A program made the position numbers and the translations under genes. This document shows positions 43,082 to 52,185 of a stretch of DNA of 64,000 bases, in pieces (position 1 is the first letter of the stretch; every line of letters starts with the position of its first letter). The DNA is taken from assembly GCA_965214085.1 (NCBI GenBank), contig OZ243937.1, positions 3,720,001 to 3,784,000 on the forward strand. The letters run 5' to 3'. Below the pieces are notes generated by a model, which made no database searches, was not told the DNA's origin, and saw nothing but the letters and a program-made list of their open reading frames with translations. The DNA comes from UBA6055 sp965214085 (lineage in GTDB: Bacteria > Chloroflexota > Anaerolineae > Aggregatilineales > Phototrophicaceae).

Positions 43082-44485
43082 GTGCATGTAGACACTCTGA
43101 TTACCAAAGCCCAGGTCGCGCTCGAGACCGGCGTCGCCGCTCTCGATGTCGGCATCCGCGCCGGCAAGATCGTCGCCCTGGTCGCTGATTCGGCCGGCAT
43201 CAGCGCCGCCGAGACCATCGACGCGGCCGGCAAGCTGCTGCTGCCCGGCGCCATCGACATCCACTTCCATTGTCGCGCGCCGGCTTATCCACAGCGGGGC
43301 GACTTCGCCACCGAGACGCGGGCGGCGGCGGCCGGCGGCGTCACCACCGTATTCGAGATGCCCATTTCCAAGCCCTGCTGCGCCACCGGCGAGATCTTCC
43401 GCATGAGGCGGGAATTGGCCGAGCGCGACGCCTATGTCAATTTCGGCTTGTATGGCGCGCCCGGCTTGCTCGATCGCGCCGTAATCGCCGACATGGTGGA
43501 CGAAGGCGCCATCGCCTTCAAGATCTTCATGACCGCGGCGCCCAAAGGCCGCGATGACGAATTCGAAGGGCTTTGCTTGCCCGAGACGCCGGAGCAGTAT
43601 CAAGCGCTGCGGCTGGTGGCGGAGACGGGCCTGGTCTGCGCGGTACATGCCGAGAACAACCAACTGCTGGAATGGCATACCGCCCAGTTGATCGCAGCCG
43701 GCCGCAACGATGTGCCGGCGCACGGCGAATCCCGCCCGCCCCATGTCGAAGCCCAAGCCATCGCCACGCTGCTAACCCTCAACGAAAGCATCGGCGCCAA
43801 TTTGCATATCGCCCATGTCAGCTGCGCCGAAGCCCTGGCGGTCATCCGCCGCTTCAAAGCGACCGGTTCCAAAGCCAGCGCCGAGACCTGCCCGCATTAT
43901 CTGTTCTTCACCGAAGCCGATTTGGAGCGGGTTGGTCCCTACGCCAAGATCAATCCGCCGCTGCGCAAAGCCGCAGACCAGGCGGCGCTGTGGGATGGCT
44001 TGCTAGACGGCACGCTGATGGCGATCACGACCGATCACTCGCCGTTCACGGTGGAAGAGAAAGAGCGAGCGCGCGAAGACATTTGGGCCACGCCGCCGGG
44101 CGCGCCGGGCGTAGAAGAACTGCTGCTGGGCGTGATGCACGAGGCGCTCAGCGGGCGCATCAGCGTATCAAAAGCGGTTGACCTGGTGGCCACCAACGGC
44201 GCCAAACGCTTCGGCGTTTATCCCGAGCGCGGGCATATCGGCATCGGCGCGGCGGCCGATCTGGTCATCTACAACCCGCAGGCGCAAACGACCATCAGCC
44301 CCGAGCGGCTCTTCAGCCAAGCCCGCGACTGCGACAAACTCTACGCCGGCATGACCTTCCAAGGCGCGGTCGAGCGCACCATCGTCAACGGGGTAACGGT
44401 CTTCATCGACGGCGAAATAGTCGGCGCGCCGGGCGATGGGCAATTCCTGCGGCCCGACCCAGCCCGCGTCAGCCAGGATTTCTAG
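43082..44485 (+). CDS. Cyclic amidohydrolase, allantoinase/dihydroorotase-like
   Basis: 467 residues. The amidohydrolase barrel shows IDIHFHCRAPAYPQRG (first two metal histidines), FKIFMTAAPKG (bridging lysine), VHAENNQ, HIAHVSCAEAL, AETCPHYLFF and ITTDHSPFTVEEKE (aspartate), an order typical of allantoinases and related dihydroorotase-like enzymes. I chose GTG 43082 because AAAAGGA precedes it and homology begins with VHVDTLI. It differs from the dihydropyrimidinase at 27760. It may open a cyclic ureide or imide; allantoin is one option. Confidence 0.87.
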   Translation: MHVDTLITKAQVALETGVAALDVGIRAGKIVALVADSAGISAAETIDAAGKLLLPGAIDIHFHCRAPAYPQRGDFATETRAAAAGGVTTVFEMPISKPCCATGEIFRMRRELAERDAYVNFGLYGAPGLLDRAVIADMVDEGAIAFKIFMTAAPKGRDDEFEGLCLPETPEQYQALRLVAETGLVCAVHAENNQLLEWHTAQLIAAGRNDVPAHGESRPPHVEAQAIATLLTLNESIGANLHIAHVSCAEALAVIRRFKATGSKASAETCPHYLFFTEADLERVGPYAKINPPLRKAADQAALWDGLLDGTLMAITTDHSPFTVEEKERAREDIWATPPGAPGVEELLLGVMHEALSGRISVSKAVDLVATNGAKRFGVYPERGHIGIGAAADLVIYNPQAQTTISPERLFSQARDCDKLYAGMTFQGAVERTIVNGVTVFIDGEIVGAPGDGQFLRPDPARVSQDF

Positions 44486-44486
44486 C

Positions 44487-46220
44487 GTGACCGGCGACAT
44501 CGACTTCGGCGAGTATTTCGATTACGAAACGCTCGGCCGCCATCTGACGAGACTGGCGGAGGCTTACCCCGACTTTGCCGCATTGGACGTTATCGGCAGC
44601 AGTTGGCGCAAGCGCGACATCTATTGCATGACCATCACCAACGCCGCCACCGGAACCCACGACAGCAAACCCGCTTTCTACATCGACGGCGGCATCCACG
44701 CCGAAGAAGTCGCCACCACCCAAACCGCCGTCTATACCATCTGGCATCTGCTGACGCGCTACGGCGACGATGCCGATGTGACTTGGCTGCTGGACAATCT
44801 CGCTTTCTACATCATCCCGCGCATCAACCCCGATGGCGCTGAAATCAGCCTGAAAACGGCGCATCATTGGTGTGGCAACGGCCGCTGCCTGCCCGGCGAA
44901 GAACAGACGCGCGGCCTGTGCCAGCACGATATCGACGGCGACGGCTTGATCGTGCAGATGCGCCTGCAAGACCCGGCCGGCGAATGGCGCGTCTCCCCGG
45001 ACGACCCGCGCCTGATGATCCAACGCGAGCCCGGCGAAGTAGACCAGGGACCCTACTATCGACTTTATCGCGAAGGCGAGATCCGCGGCGAATGGGACGG
45101 CGTTCACATTGAGGTCGAAAAGCCGCGCGACGGCAACCTCAACCGCAACTTCCCCGCCGGCTGGCGACCTGAGTTCCGCCAATACGGCGCCGGCGACGCT
45201 CCTCTATCCGAGCCCGAAGCCAAAGCCGTGGCCGACTTCATCCTGGCGCATCCCAATATCGCCGGCATGCAGTGTTACCACACTCACGGCGGCTTGCATC
45301 TACGCCCGTCGCTGGTGGCCCCCGATAGCAGCCTGCCCCGCTTCGACCTGGCTGTCTACAAGCGCATCGGCGCCATGGGCACAGCGCTGACCGGCTATCC
45401 CGTCATCTCCGTCTACGAAGAATTCACCACCGACCCCGATCAGCCGCGCGTCGGCTCGTTAATGCAATGGACTTATGACGAATTTGGCATCATCACCTTC
45501 TCGACCGAATTGTGGAATCCCGAGCTGGCGGCCGGCATCGAGTTTCCCGCCAAATATCAGGTGCGCGCCCGCTCGACCGAAGACGAGATCAAGCTGCTGC
45601 AATACAACGACGAGCACCTGGGCGGCGGCGGTTTTGTCGACTGGCGCGAATTCGAGCATCCCCAGCTGGGCAGGGTGGAAATCGGCGGCTGGACGCATAT
45701 GTACACCTTCCGCAATCCGCCACCCGCCTCGCTGGCGCAGACCGACGCAGCCAAATCCTTCCTGCTCGATACCATCTACCAGAACTGTCTCTTCACGCTC
45801 AAACACGCCATGACCGCGCCTCTGCTGCGCATCGGCGATGTGGCTGTGGCTAAGCTGGCGGACGGCCTCTACAAGCTGAGCCTGACCGTGGCCAATGACG
45901 GCTTCCTGCCGACGCACTTGACGCAGCGCGCCCTCGAGCACGAGACGGCCGGTCCGGTCGAAGTCGAGCTATCCGCCGAGGGCGCATCAATCGAGATGGG
46001 CAAAGCGCGGCAATCCATCGGTCACCTGGCCGGGCGCGACGAACGCGACGCCACCTGGTCGCCCTGGATGAGACCGTGGAGCGCCACCAGCGCTAGAGTC
46101 GAGTGGCTGTTGCGCGCGCAGCCGGGCAGCCGTGTGACCATCACCGCCTCGGCACAGAAAGCCGGACGTCAAGAGCGTGTGCTGACGCTGCCGCGCGACC
46201 CTTCCGACGACCGCCCTTAA
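44487..46220 (+). CDS. M14-family zinc carboxypeptidase-like protein
   Basis: 577 residues. The peptidase_M14 domain occupies about 1-400 with the zinc motif IDGGIHAEE, PRINPDGAE, NLNRNFPAGW, the third histidine in MQCYHTHGG and a glutamate-rich segment (TFSTELWN). A C-terminal beta domain of about 120 residues follows. No signal peptide is apparent, unusual for digestive carboxypeptidases. GTG 44487 starts 2 bp after the previous stop. It probably trims an amide- or peptide-linked amino acid; its place between two amidohydrolases favours an intracellular catabolic role (inference). Confidence 0.87.
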   Translation: MTGDIDFGEYFDYETLGRHLTRLAEAYPDFAALDVIGSSWRKRDIYCMTITNAATGTHDSKPAFYIDGGIHAEEVATTQTAVYTIWHLLTRYGDDADVTWLLDNLAFYIIPRINPDGAEISLKTAHHWCGNGRCLPGEEQTRGLCQHDIDGDGLIVQMRLQDPAGEWRVSPDDPRLMIQREPGEVDQGPYYRLYREGEIRGEWDGVHIEVEKPRDGNLNRNFPAGWRPEFRQYGAGDAPLSEPEAKAVADFILAHPNIAGMQCYHTHGGLHLRPSLVAPDSSLPRFDLAVYKRIGAMGTALTGYPVISVYEEFTTDPDQPRVGSLMQWTYDEFGIITFSTELWNPELAAGIEFPAKYQVRARSTEDEIKLLQYNDEHLGGGGFVDWREFEHPQLGRVEIGGWTHMYTFRNPPPASLAQTDAAKSFLLDTIYQNCLFTLKHAMTAPLLRIGDVAVAKLADGLYKLSLTVANDGFLPTHLTQRALEHETAGPVEVELSAEGASIEMGKARQSIGHLAGRDERDATWSPWMRPWSATSARVEWLLRAQPGSRVTITASAQKAGRQERVLTLPRDPSDDRP

Positions 46221-46238
46221 CCCTGAAAGGCTAGCGCA

Positions 46239-47480
46239 ATGCCCGAAGCACCCGCCTGGCGATTCGAAAAGATCATCAAGCCCATGTTCGACATCCCGGC
46301 GCCGCCGCGGATTCTGGCCGGAGGGACCGTGCTCAGCTGTCGCGGCGACGAAATCATCGAGGACGGCTTCGTTGAAATCGCGGGGGGCAACATCAAAGCG
46401 GTCGGACGCCTGAGCGATTTGGGCAGCTCAAGCGCCGAGCGCGTCGACTGCCGCGGCAAGACGATCATGCCCGGCTTGATGAATTCGCACGCCCATCTGG
46501 CTTGGGACGGCGTACACGACCTGGCGCGGCAATCTCTGGACGACGCGCCGGCCATCAGCGCCTACAAATGCGCCGGCAACATGCTCAAGAGCCTGCGCGC
46601 CGGCCTCACCCTGGTGCGCGACCTGGGCATGAACCAGAGCAATATCTTCGCCAAGCAAGCGGTTGAGCAAGGCATCTTCCCGGGGCCGCGCCTGCTCATC
46701 ACCGGCGAAGCCATCGTGCAGACCGGCGGGCATACCTATTGGTGCTGCCGCGAAGCCAGCGGCGCGGACGAGATGCGGCGGGCCGTGCGCGACCAAGTCA
46801 AGTCCGGCGCGGACCTAATCAAGATTATGGCCAGCCACGACACCATCGAATTCACCGACGCCGAACTGCGGGCTGTTATTGACGAAACGCATCGCAACGG
46901 CTTGACCATCACCGCGCATGCGACTTTCGACGCGGTCATTAAGCGTGTGGCTGAGTTCGGCGTCGATGTCATTGAGCACGGCGGCTCCATGAGCGACGAG
47001 ACGATTCAACTGCTGCTCGACAAGAATATCCCCATCGTCACGACCTTCGCCCCGCTGGTCATGCAAGCGCAGCCGGAGCTGGCGCGAAAATACGCTATTC
47101 CCGAGTGGAAAATCGCCGAGCGCCAACAGGCTGTGGCCAGCCGCAAGCGCTTCGACGGGCTAATCCGCGCGGCCGATGCCGGCGTGACAATCGCCTTTGG
47201 CACTGATGCTGGCAGCCCTGCCGTCGGGCATGAGGTGGTCGCGCCCGAGCTGAAGTTCATGGTCGAGTTGGGCATCAAGCGCGACAATTACGATGCGCTG
47301 CGCAGCGCGACCAGCGTGGCCGCCGGCCTCAACAATCTCGATGACAGGCTGGGCAGCCTTGAAAGCGGCAAAGCGGCCGATATCATCGTCATCGATGGCG
47401 ACCCGCTGGCGGATCTGAGCGCGCTGGAGCGCGTCGAACAGGTCTACATCGCGGGCAAAGATATGCTAGGAGCGAAATAA
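46239..47480 (+). CDS. Amidohydrolase, imidazolonepropionase/prolidase-like
   Basis: 413 residues of the amidohydrolase superfamily. MNSHAHLAWDG provides the H-x-H metal pair, LIKIMASHDTIEF the lysine region, and ITAHATFD, VIEHGGSM and AFGTDAGSPA the later ligands, with a C-terminal SGKAADIIVIDGDPLAD composite-domain end. This pattern fits the group that includes Xaa-Pro dipeptidases and imidazolonepropionases. GAAAGGC lies upstream of the ATG. The substrate is unknown. The next gene starts right after its stop. Confidence 0.87.
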   Translation: MPEAPAWRFEKIIKPMFDIPAPPRILAGGTVLSCRGDEIIEDGFVEIAGGNIKAVGRLSDLGSSSAERVDCRGKTIMPGLMNSHAHLAWDGVHDLARQSLDDAPAISAYKCAGNMLKSLRAGLTLVRDLGMNQSNIFAKQAVEQGIFPGPRLLITGEAIVQTGGHTYWCCREASGADEMRRAVRDQVKSGADLIKIMASHDTIEFTDAELRAVIDETHRNGLTITAHATFDAVIKRVAEFGVDVIEHGGSMSDETIQLLLDKNIPIVTTFAPLVMQAQPELARKYAIPEWKIAERQQAVASRKRFDGLIRAADAGVTIAFGTDAGSPAVGHEVVAPELKFMVELGIKRDNYDALRSATSVAAGLNNLDDRLGSLESGKAADIIVIDGDPLADLSALERVEQVYIAGKDMLGAK

Positions 47481-48392
47481 ATGAGTCGAATCAGCGGCAT
47501 CTTTAACATTCTCGCAACCCCCTTCAGCGCCGACTACGCGGTCGATTACGAGAGTCTGCGGCGACTTGTCCGCTTTCAGATGAGCCTGGGCGCGCAAGGC
47601 TTGACCATCCTCGGCGTCATGGGCGAGGCGGCCAAGCTCAGCGTGGCCGAGCGCCGCGCCATCCTGGATACTGTCGTCGAAACGGTCAACGGCGCCATTC
47701 CCATCGTTGTCGGCGCCAGCCACAGCGAATTGGCGACCTGCATCGCGCTGAGCCAAGCGGCTTTTGCAGCCGGCGCTGACGGCGTGATGATCGCGCCGCC
47801 GCCGCTGGAGGACAAATCCGACCCGGCGATTCTGGCGCTCTACAACAAGATCGCCGAGACCATCAGCGGCGCCATCGTGGTGCAAGACTTCCCGCCGGTC
47901 AACGATGTCATTATGTCGCCGCAGGTGCTGGCGCAGATCGCCGAAGCCATTCCCAACGCCCGCACCCTCAAACTCGAAGACCCGCCGCTGATGCAGAAGA
48001 TCGACGCCATTCGTCAGGAAACGGACAAGTTCGAAATTTTCGGCGGCTTGGGCGGCATGTTCCTGCTGGAAGAGTTGCAGCGCGGCGCATCGGGCACGAT
48101 GACCGGCTTCGCCTTCACCGAGGTCCTGGTGGCGGTCTACGAGGCTTTCAAAGCCGGACGCATGAGCCAGGCGGAAGCCATTTTCGACAAGTACCTGCCG
48201 CTGATCCGCTACGAGAATCAGACGCAAATCAACTTGACGATACGCAAAGCAATTTTGCATCGCCGCGGCGCCATCGCTGATGCCAGCCCGCGCCAGCCCT
48301 TCAACGCCATCGACGCCGGCACGCTGGACGAAATCGACTGGCTGCTGCGGCGCGTCGGCATCGCTGACCCTACGCAGAAACTCAGCCTGTGA
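47481..48392 (+). CDS. Dihydrodipicolinate synthase / N-acetylneuraminate lyase family aldolase
   Basis: 303 residues, class I aldolase barrel starting with GIFNILATPFSADYAVDYESLRRL. The G-x-x-GE loop (LTILGVMGEAAKLS) is typical. The region of the usual Schiff-base lysine reads ARTLKLEDPPLMQK, with the lysine before LEDPP. The family makes or cleaves bonds to pyruvate. Clustered with hydrolases, it may cleave a keto-acid intermediate instead of making lysine precursors (inference). Confidence 0.86.
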   Translation: MSRISGIFNILATPFSADYAVDYESLRRLVRFQMSLGAQGLTILGVMGEAAKLSVAERRAILDTVVETVNGAIPIVVGASHSELATCIALSQAAFAAGADGVMIAPPPLEDKSDPAILALYNKIAETISGAIVVQDFPPVNDVIMSPQVLAQIAEAIPNARTLKLEDPPLMQKIDAIRQETDKFEIFGGLGGMFLLEELQRGASGTMTGFAFTEVLVAVYEAFKAGRMSQAEAIFDKYLPLIRYENQTQINLTIRKAILHRRGAIADASPRQPFNAIDAGTLDEIDWLLRRVGIADPTQKLSL

Positions 48393-48403
48393 AGCGCCCG
48401 CGA

Positions 48404-48790
48404 CTATTCGACCAGCGCAAAACACTCCGGCAGCGCCTGCTCGACCAATTCGATACCGTGCAGCCGCATAAACTCGCGTGAGGGCGCATTATGCTCCCAA
48501 CTGGCGCCGATGATGACCTTGGGAATCTGGTAGCGCACGATGGCGCCGGCGCACATCAAGCAGGGGAAGGCGGTCGTGTAAAGCACGGTATCGGCGTAGC
48601 TCTCCTGCAAACCGGCTGCTTTGATGGCTTCCATCTCGCCGTGGCTGAGCGGGTCGTTGTTCTGAATCATCAGATTGCGCCCGCGGCCAATAACCTCCCC
48701 GCCTCGCGCGAGTACGGCGCCAAAAGGGCTGCCGCCCTCGGCTTTGGTGGCGCTCGCTTCTTCAATTGCCATCGCCATAAACTTATCCAT
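48404..48790 (-). CDS. Nucleoside/guanine-type zinc deaminase (CMP/dCMP deaminase fold)
   Basis: 128 residues. The zinc site is complete: HGEME (His and catalytic Glu) and PCLMCAGAI (two cysteines). The order MAIEEASATKAEGGSPFGAVL is that of guanine deaminase or tRNA-adenosine-deaminase-like proteins. It would deaminate a purine or related base. It runs convergent with the aldolase gene. Its size is slightly shorter than GuaD proteins. Confidence 0.87.
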   Translation of the reverse strand: MDKFMAMAIEEASATKAEGGSPFGAVLARGGEVIGRGRNLMIQNNDPLSHGEMEAIKAAGLQESYADTVLYTTAFPCLMCAGAIVRYQIPKVIIGASWEHNAPSREFMRLHGIELVEQALPECFALVE

Positions 48791-48920
48791 AGTGGGGCGT
48801 CGTTTCTGTCAACGGTTGCCAAGTTGCAGCGATTGTAGCGCAGTTCATCAAGGCAAACTACAATCGTGGGCAGAACTGCTGTAGCATACCGATTTGTCAA
48901 TCAATCCCGTGGAGATGATT

Positions 48921-49358
48921 GTGCATCAAGCTGGAGAAACAAGCACAAAAGAAGTAAACAAGCACAAACACGGTCTTGTCACAATTGTCGGCCTCGTCAT
49001 CTGTGTTCTGCTGGCGCTGCTGACGGGCCGGGATCTGCTCTTTGGTTTGGTGATGGGCACCGTCTTCAGCTCAGGCTTGAGCATCGGCCGGCGCATTATC
49101 GCCCAGATCGCCAGCAACGCGCCGGCCGAGAACATGATGCCCGCCAAGATTATCGGTCCAGTGGCGGGCGCGATCGTCGTGGGCATCATCACCGCTATCA
49201 TCCTTTCGGCGATTCAAGGCGCGGTGGACGTCAGCCCGATGGAAGGCGATAACTTTATCGCTACCATCGTTAAGTCATTCTTCGATAGCACCGCGGCGCT
49301 GGCTGTGGCCGCCGGCGTCATAGCGGGTGGCTGGGCGGACGGGCTGGCTGCCGACTAG
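48921..49358 (+). CDS. Predicted membrane protein with three to four helices, paralog 1
   Basis: 145 residues (from GTG 48921, with GGAG upstream; TTG 48894 is the longer option). Membrane segments lie at about 20-40, 42-60, 75-98 and 120-140. A central ANAPAENMMPAKIIGPVAGA motif and an IVKSFFDSTAALAVAAGVI end are shared with the neighbouring gene. I do not recognise the family. The two genes are a tandem duplication separated by about 180 bp. Confidence 0.65.
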   Translation: MHQAGETSTKEVNKHKHGLVTIVGLVICVLLALLTGRDLLFGLVMGTVFSSGLSIGRRIIAQIASNAPAENMMPAKIIGPVAGAIVVGIITAIILSAIQGAVDVSPMEGDNFIATIVKSFFDSTAALAVAAGVIAGGWADGLAAD

Positions 49359-49537
49359 AATTGATACGTCCTCCGTGTCGGAGCACGGATTCACAAACAT
49401 CTATCTCGCTCCGCCTTTACACAAATTTTGAAGCGATTGCCCAGGCACAACAACAGCACCCTCACGCGACAGGAGGACTTGTGCTATAGTCTTGAATTGT
49501 TACAGCTTGTTTACCTTCAAAGAAAGAGCGGATTTAG

Positions 49538-49972
49538 ATGGATGAAAAAAGCAAGAATGCGCATCAACATCTCATGCAAAATCGGCATACAACCCTCATT
49601 ATTGGCATCATTGTTAGCGTCGTTCTGGGGTATGCCGTTCGCGGCGATATAGTCTTCGGCTTGGCGATGGCCGCAATCTTCGCCTCGTCATTGAACCTGG
49701 GCGGACATATCGGCGCGCAGATCGCCGCCAATGCGCCAGCCGAGCACTTGATGCCCGCCAAAATATTCGGTTCAGCCATTTCGGCCATCATCGTCGGCGG
49801 TATCACACTTGTGATCCTTTCCATAATCCAGGGCGCGATTGATGTCAGCCCGGCGGAAGGCGACGATTTTGTCGCCACCATCGTCAAGTCATTCTTCGAC
49901 AGCGCCGCCAGCCTGGCTGTTGGCGCGGGTGTTGTGGTAGGCGGGCTCACGCGGGGCGCAGCTGCCGACTAG
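49538..49972 (+). CDS. Predicted membrane protein with three to four helices, paralog 2
   Basis: 144 residues, clearly homologous to the preceding gene (shared NAPAEHLMPAKIFG and VKSFFDSAASLAVGAGVVVGG). The N-terminal cytoplasmic tail is basic (MDEKSKNAHQHLMQNRHTT). Function unknown. The upstream gap contains a short promoter-like AT-rich stretch. No operon link to the TetR gene downstream is evident. Confidence 0.68.
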   Translation: MDEKSKNAHQHLMQNRHTTLIIGIIVSVVLGYAVRGDIVFGLAMAAIFASSLNLGGHIGAQIAANAPAEHLMPAKIFGSAISAIIVGGITLVILSIIQGAIDVSPAEGDDFVATIVKSFFDSAASLAVGAGVVVGGLTRGAAAD

Positions 49973-50074
49973 CGCCTGGCGCGCCTACATCGCGACCTTT
50001 CATCGCGCTTTGCAGAACGAACTTGGATTTGCCTGGCGGAAAAACTTCCACCTTGCTAAAATATGCTACAATCT

Positions 50075-50096
50075 CAGTACTGACCAGTCAGTACTG
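50075..50096. promoter_or_regulatory. Palindromic operator CAGTACTGAC-CA-GTCAGTACTG
   Basis: Perfect 10-bp arms with a 2-base spacer lie 9 bases before the TetR-type regulator start and directly after a TACAAT (-10-like) hexamer at 50067. The size and position are typical of an autoregulatory TetR-family site. It may also control menF through readthrough. Binding by the adjacent regulator is inferred. Confidence 0.75.
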
Positions 50097-50105
50097 TGAG
50101 TCGAC

Positions 50106-50720
50106 ATGAGCGAGCGAGCCAAGGATTCCCGCCCCACCCGCGAGCGCATCCTCGATGCAGCCTTGAATATCTTCAGCGCCAAAGGCTTCCACGATACCAA
50201 GCTGGATGAGATCGTCAGCGAAGGCGGCATCAGCAAAGGCTCGATCTATTTCCATTTCCCCAACAAAGAGAAGCTCTTCATCGCCCTGGTCGATCAGTTC
50301 GCCGACCTCATTGAACGGCGCGCCCAAGAAGCGATCGCCGGCGAAACACAGGGCATTCGCCGCGTCCGGGCTGCTCTGGAGGCTGTGCTGGAGACCTTCG
50401 GCAAATATCGACGGCCGGCCAAGCTGCTGCTGGTACAGGCGGTCGGCCTGGGTACTGTCTTCGAGCGCAAACGCATGGAGGTCAACGACCGCTTCGCCCT
50501 GCTGATCAAGACCTACCTCGACGAAGCCGTGACCGACGGCTCCATCGCCCCGGTGAATACGCATATCGTCTCGCATGCCTGGATGGGCGCCATCTATAAC
50601 GTGGTGATCCAGTGGGTCTATACCGGCGAGCCGTGCAAAGACGAAATCATGGACGCGCTGCTGCCGCTGCTGCTCAAAAGCGTCGACTATCAGACGCTCA
50701 ACGAGCATGACAGCTTATAG
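50106..50720 (+). CDS. TetR/AcrR-family transcriptional regulator
   Basis: 204 residues. The N-terminal helix-turn-helix (RERILDAALNIFSAKGFHDTKLDEIVSEGG in part, then SKGSIYFHFPNKEKLF) is a textbook TetR DNA-binding domain. The C-terminal ligand domain is variable and includes EVTDGSIAP-like segments. It overlaps menF by 14 bp and lies just after a perfect palindrome, so it probably autoregulates and may set expression of the men genes (inference). Confidence 0.9.
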   Translation: MSERAKDSRPTRERILDAALNIFSAKGFHDTKLDEIVSEGGISKGSIYFHFPNKEKLFIALVDQFADLIERRAQEAIAGETQGIRRVRAALEAVLETFGKYRRPAKLLLVQAVGLGTVFERKRMEVNDRFALLIKTYLDEAVTDGSIAPVNTHIVSHAWMGAIYNVVIQWVYTGEPCKDEIMDALLPLLLKSVDYQTLNEHDSL

Positions 50721-52185
50721 AACAAGTATGCAATATCCCTACAGCGACCGCGCCAATTCGTTTGCGCGTGGCTACCGCGATGCGCCGCTCCGCCAGCGCT
50801 ATGGCCGCTTGCTAAGCTGCAGCCTGCCCTGCAACGGGCTGAGCTTGACAGGATTTCTGGCGGCGGCTGAGGGCCAAGAACGATTCTACTGGGAAAGCCC
50901 CAGCGGATCCCTGGCATTCGCCGGTATGGGCGCCGCGGTTGAGCTGACGGCCTGGGGCGATGAGCGCTACCAAAAGATCGCCGACAGCGCCCGCGAGCTC
51001 TTCGCCGACGCCAATTTGGCCGGCGCCGCCAATCCGCTTACCGGCCCGCGCCTCTACGGCGGGTTCGCCTTCCGCGACGATTTCACGCCCGACAAGACCT
51101 GGTCGATCTACGCGCCGGCTTTCTTTGTGCTGCCGCATTATCAGCTGGTCAGCAGCAGCGGCCAGATGTGGCTGACCATCAATACGCAGATTCCGCCCGA
51201 AGAGTCAGCCGCCGCCCTCATCCCCGATCTGCTAGCGGCGCTGCGCCAAAAGATCGCCCAGCTGCGAGCCGCCGACTCCAGCGCCCCGGCCCAACGTCAG
51301 AGCGAATTACGCGGCATCGACTATCCCATGAGCATCAACATGTGGCAGCGCATGATCGAGGCGGCCACCAACCGCATCCGCACCGGCAAGCTGAACAAAG
51401 TCGTCCTGGCGCGCGCGGCCGAATTGCGCTTCGCCCAGCCCGTTCAACTCCTGCCTGTCTTGCAGCATCTGGCTGCGCATTATGCCGACTGCTACCGCTT
51501 CCTCTTCGAGCCGCGCCCGCGTTTCGCCTTCTACGGTGCCTCGCCCGAATTGCTCGCCAATGTGCAGGGGCTACGATTCGCGACCATGGCTTTGGCCGGC
51601 AGCATCGGACGCAGCGCAACATCAACTGAAGACCGCCGGCTGAGCCAGCGGCTGCTGAACAGCCAGAAAGACCGCTGCGAACAGCAAATTGTCGTCGACA
51701 AGATGCGCGACCGCCTGACGCCCCTGGCCCAGTCCTTGGACATTGCGCCCACCGAATTGCTCAAGCTGAGCAATATCCAGCATCTGCAGACCTTGCTTTC
51801 GGGCCAGCTGAAGCGCGCAACCGGTGTCTTGCCGCTGGTCGAATCCCTGCATCCCACGCCGGCGCTGGGGGGTGATCCCCGGCCGGACGCGCTGCGGCTC
51901 ATCCGCAAACTGGAGCCGATACCGCGCGGCTGGTACGGCGCGCCTGTCGGCTGGATCGACTCTCAATTGGAAGGCGAATTCGCCGTAGCCATCCGCTCCG
52001 CCGTCGCGCAAGAATCACGCGTCTGGGTCTACGCCGGCGCCGGCATCGTCGCCGATAGCCTGCCCCAGCCCGAATGGGAAGAAACCGAGCTCAAATTCCG
52101 GCCTATGCTCGACGCGCACCACGCGATAGCTGCAACGATAATCACAAAGGCACAAAGACACAAAGAACACAAAGGATTAAATTAA
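50707..52185 (+). CDS. menF: Isochorismate synthase
   Basis: 492 residues, chorismate-binding enzyme family: converts chorismate to isochorismate at the start of menaquinone synthesis. The C-terminal catalytic block is intact: NKVVLARAAELRF, RFAFYGASPELL, LAGSIGRSAT, LHPTPALGGDPRPDALRLI and EGEFAVAIRSA. The last 14 codons (ITKAQRHKEHKGLN) are encoded by a CACAAAG-type repeat and are not part of the conserved domain, so the repeat supplies the stop. It overlaps the TetR gene and leads the menF-D-B-E-H series. Confidence 0.92.
   Translation: MTAYRTSMQYPYSDRANSFARGYRDAPLRQRYGRLLSCSLPCNGLSLTGFLAAAEGQERFYWESPSGSLAFAGMGAAVELTAWGDERYQKIADSARELFADANLAGAANPLTGPRLYGGFAFRDDFTPDKTWSIYAPAFFVLPHYQLVSSSGQMWLTINTQIPPEESAAALIPDLLAALRQKIAQLRAADSSAPAQRQSELRGIDYPMSINMWQRMIEAATNRIRTGKLNKVVLARAAELRFAQPVQLLPVLQHLAAHYADCYRFLFEPRPRFAFYGASPELLANVQGLRFATMALAGSIGRSATSTEDRRLSQRLLNSQKDRCEQQIVVDKMRDRLTPLAQSLDIAPTELLKLSNIQHLQTLLSGQLKRATGVLPLVESLHPTPALGGDPRPDALRLIRKLEPIPRGWYGAPVGWIDSQLEGEFAVAIRSAVAQESRVWVYAGAGIVADSLPQPEWEETELKFRPMLDAHHAIAATIITKAQRHKEHKGLN

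Noticed and set aside
48404..48790. tRNA adenosine deaminase (tadA)
   Set aside because: The zinc motif fits, but the N-terminal order resembles guanine-deaminase-like proteins, so the symbol was withheld.
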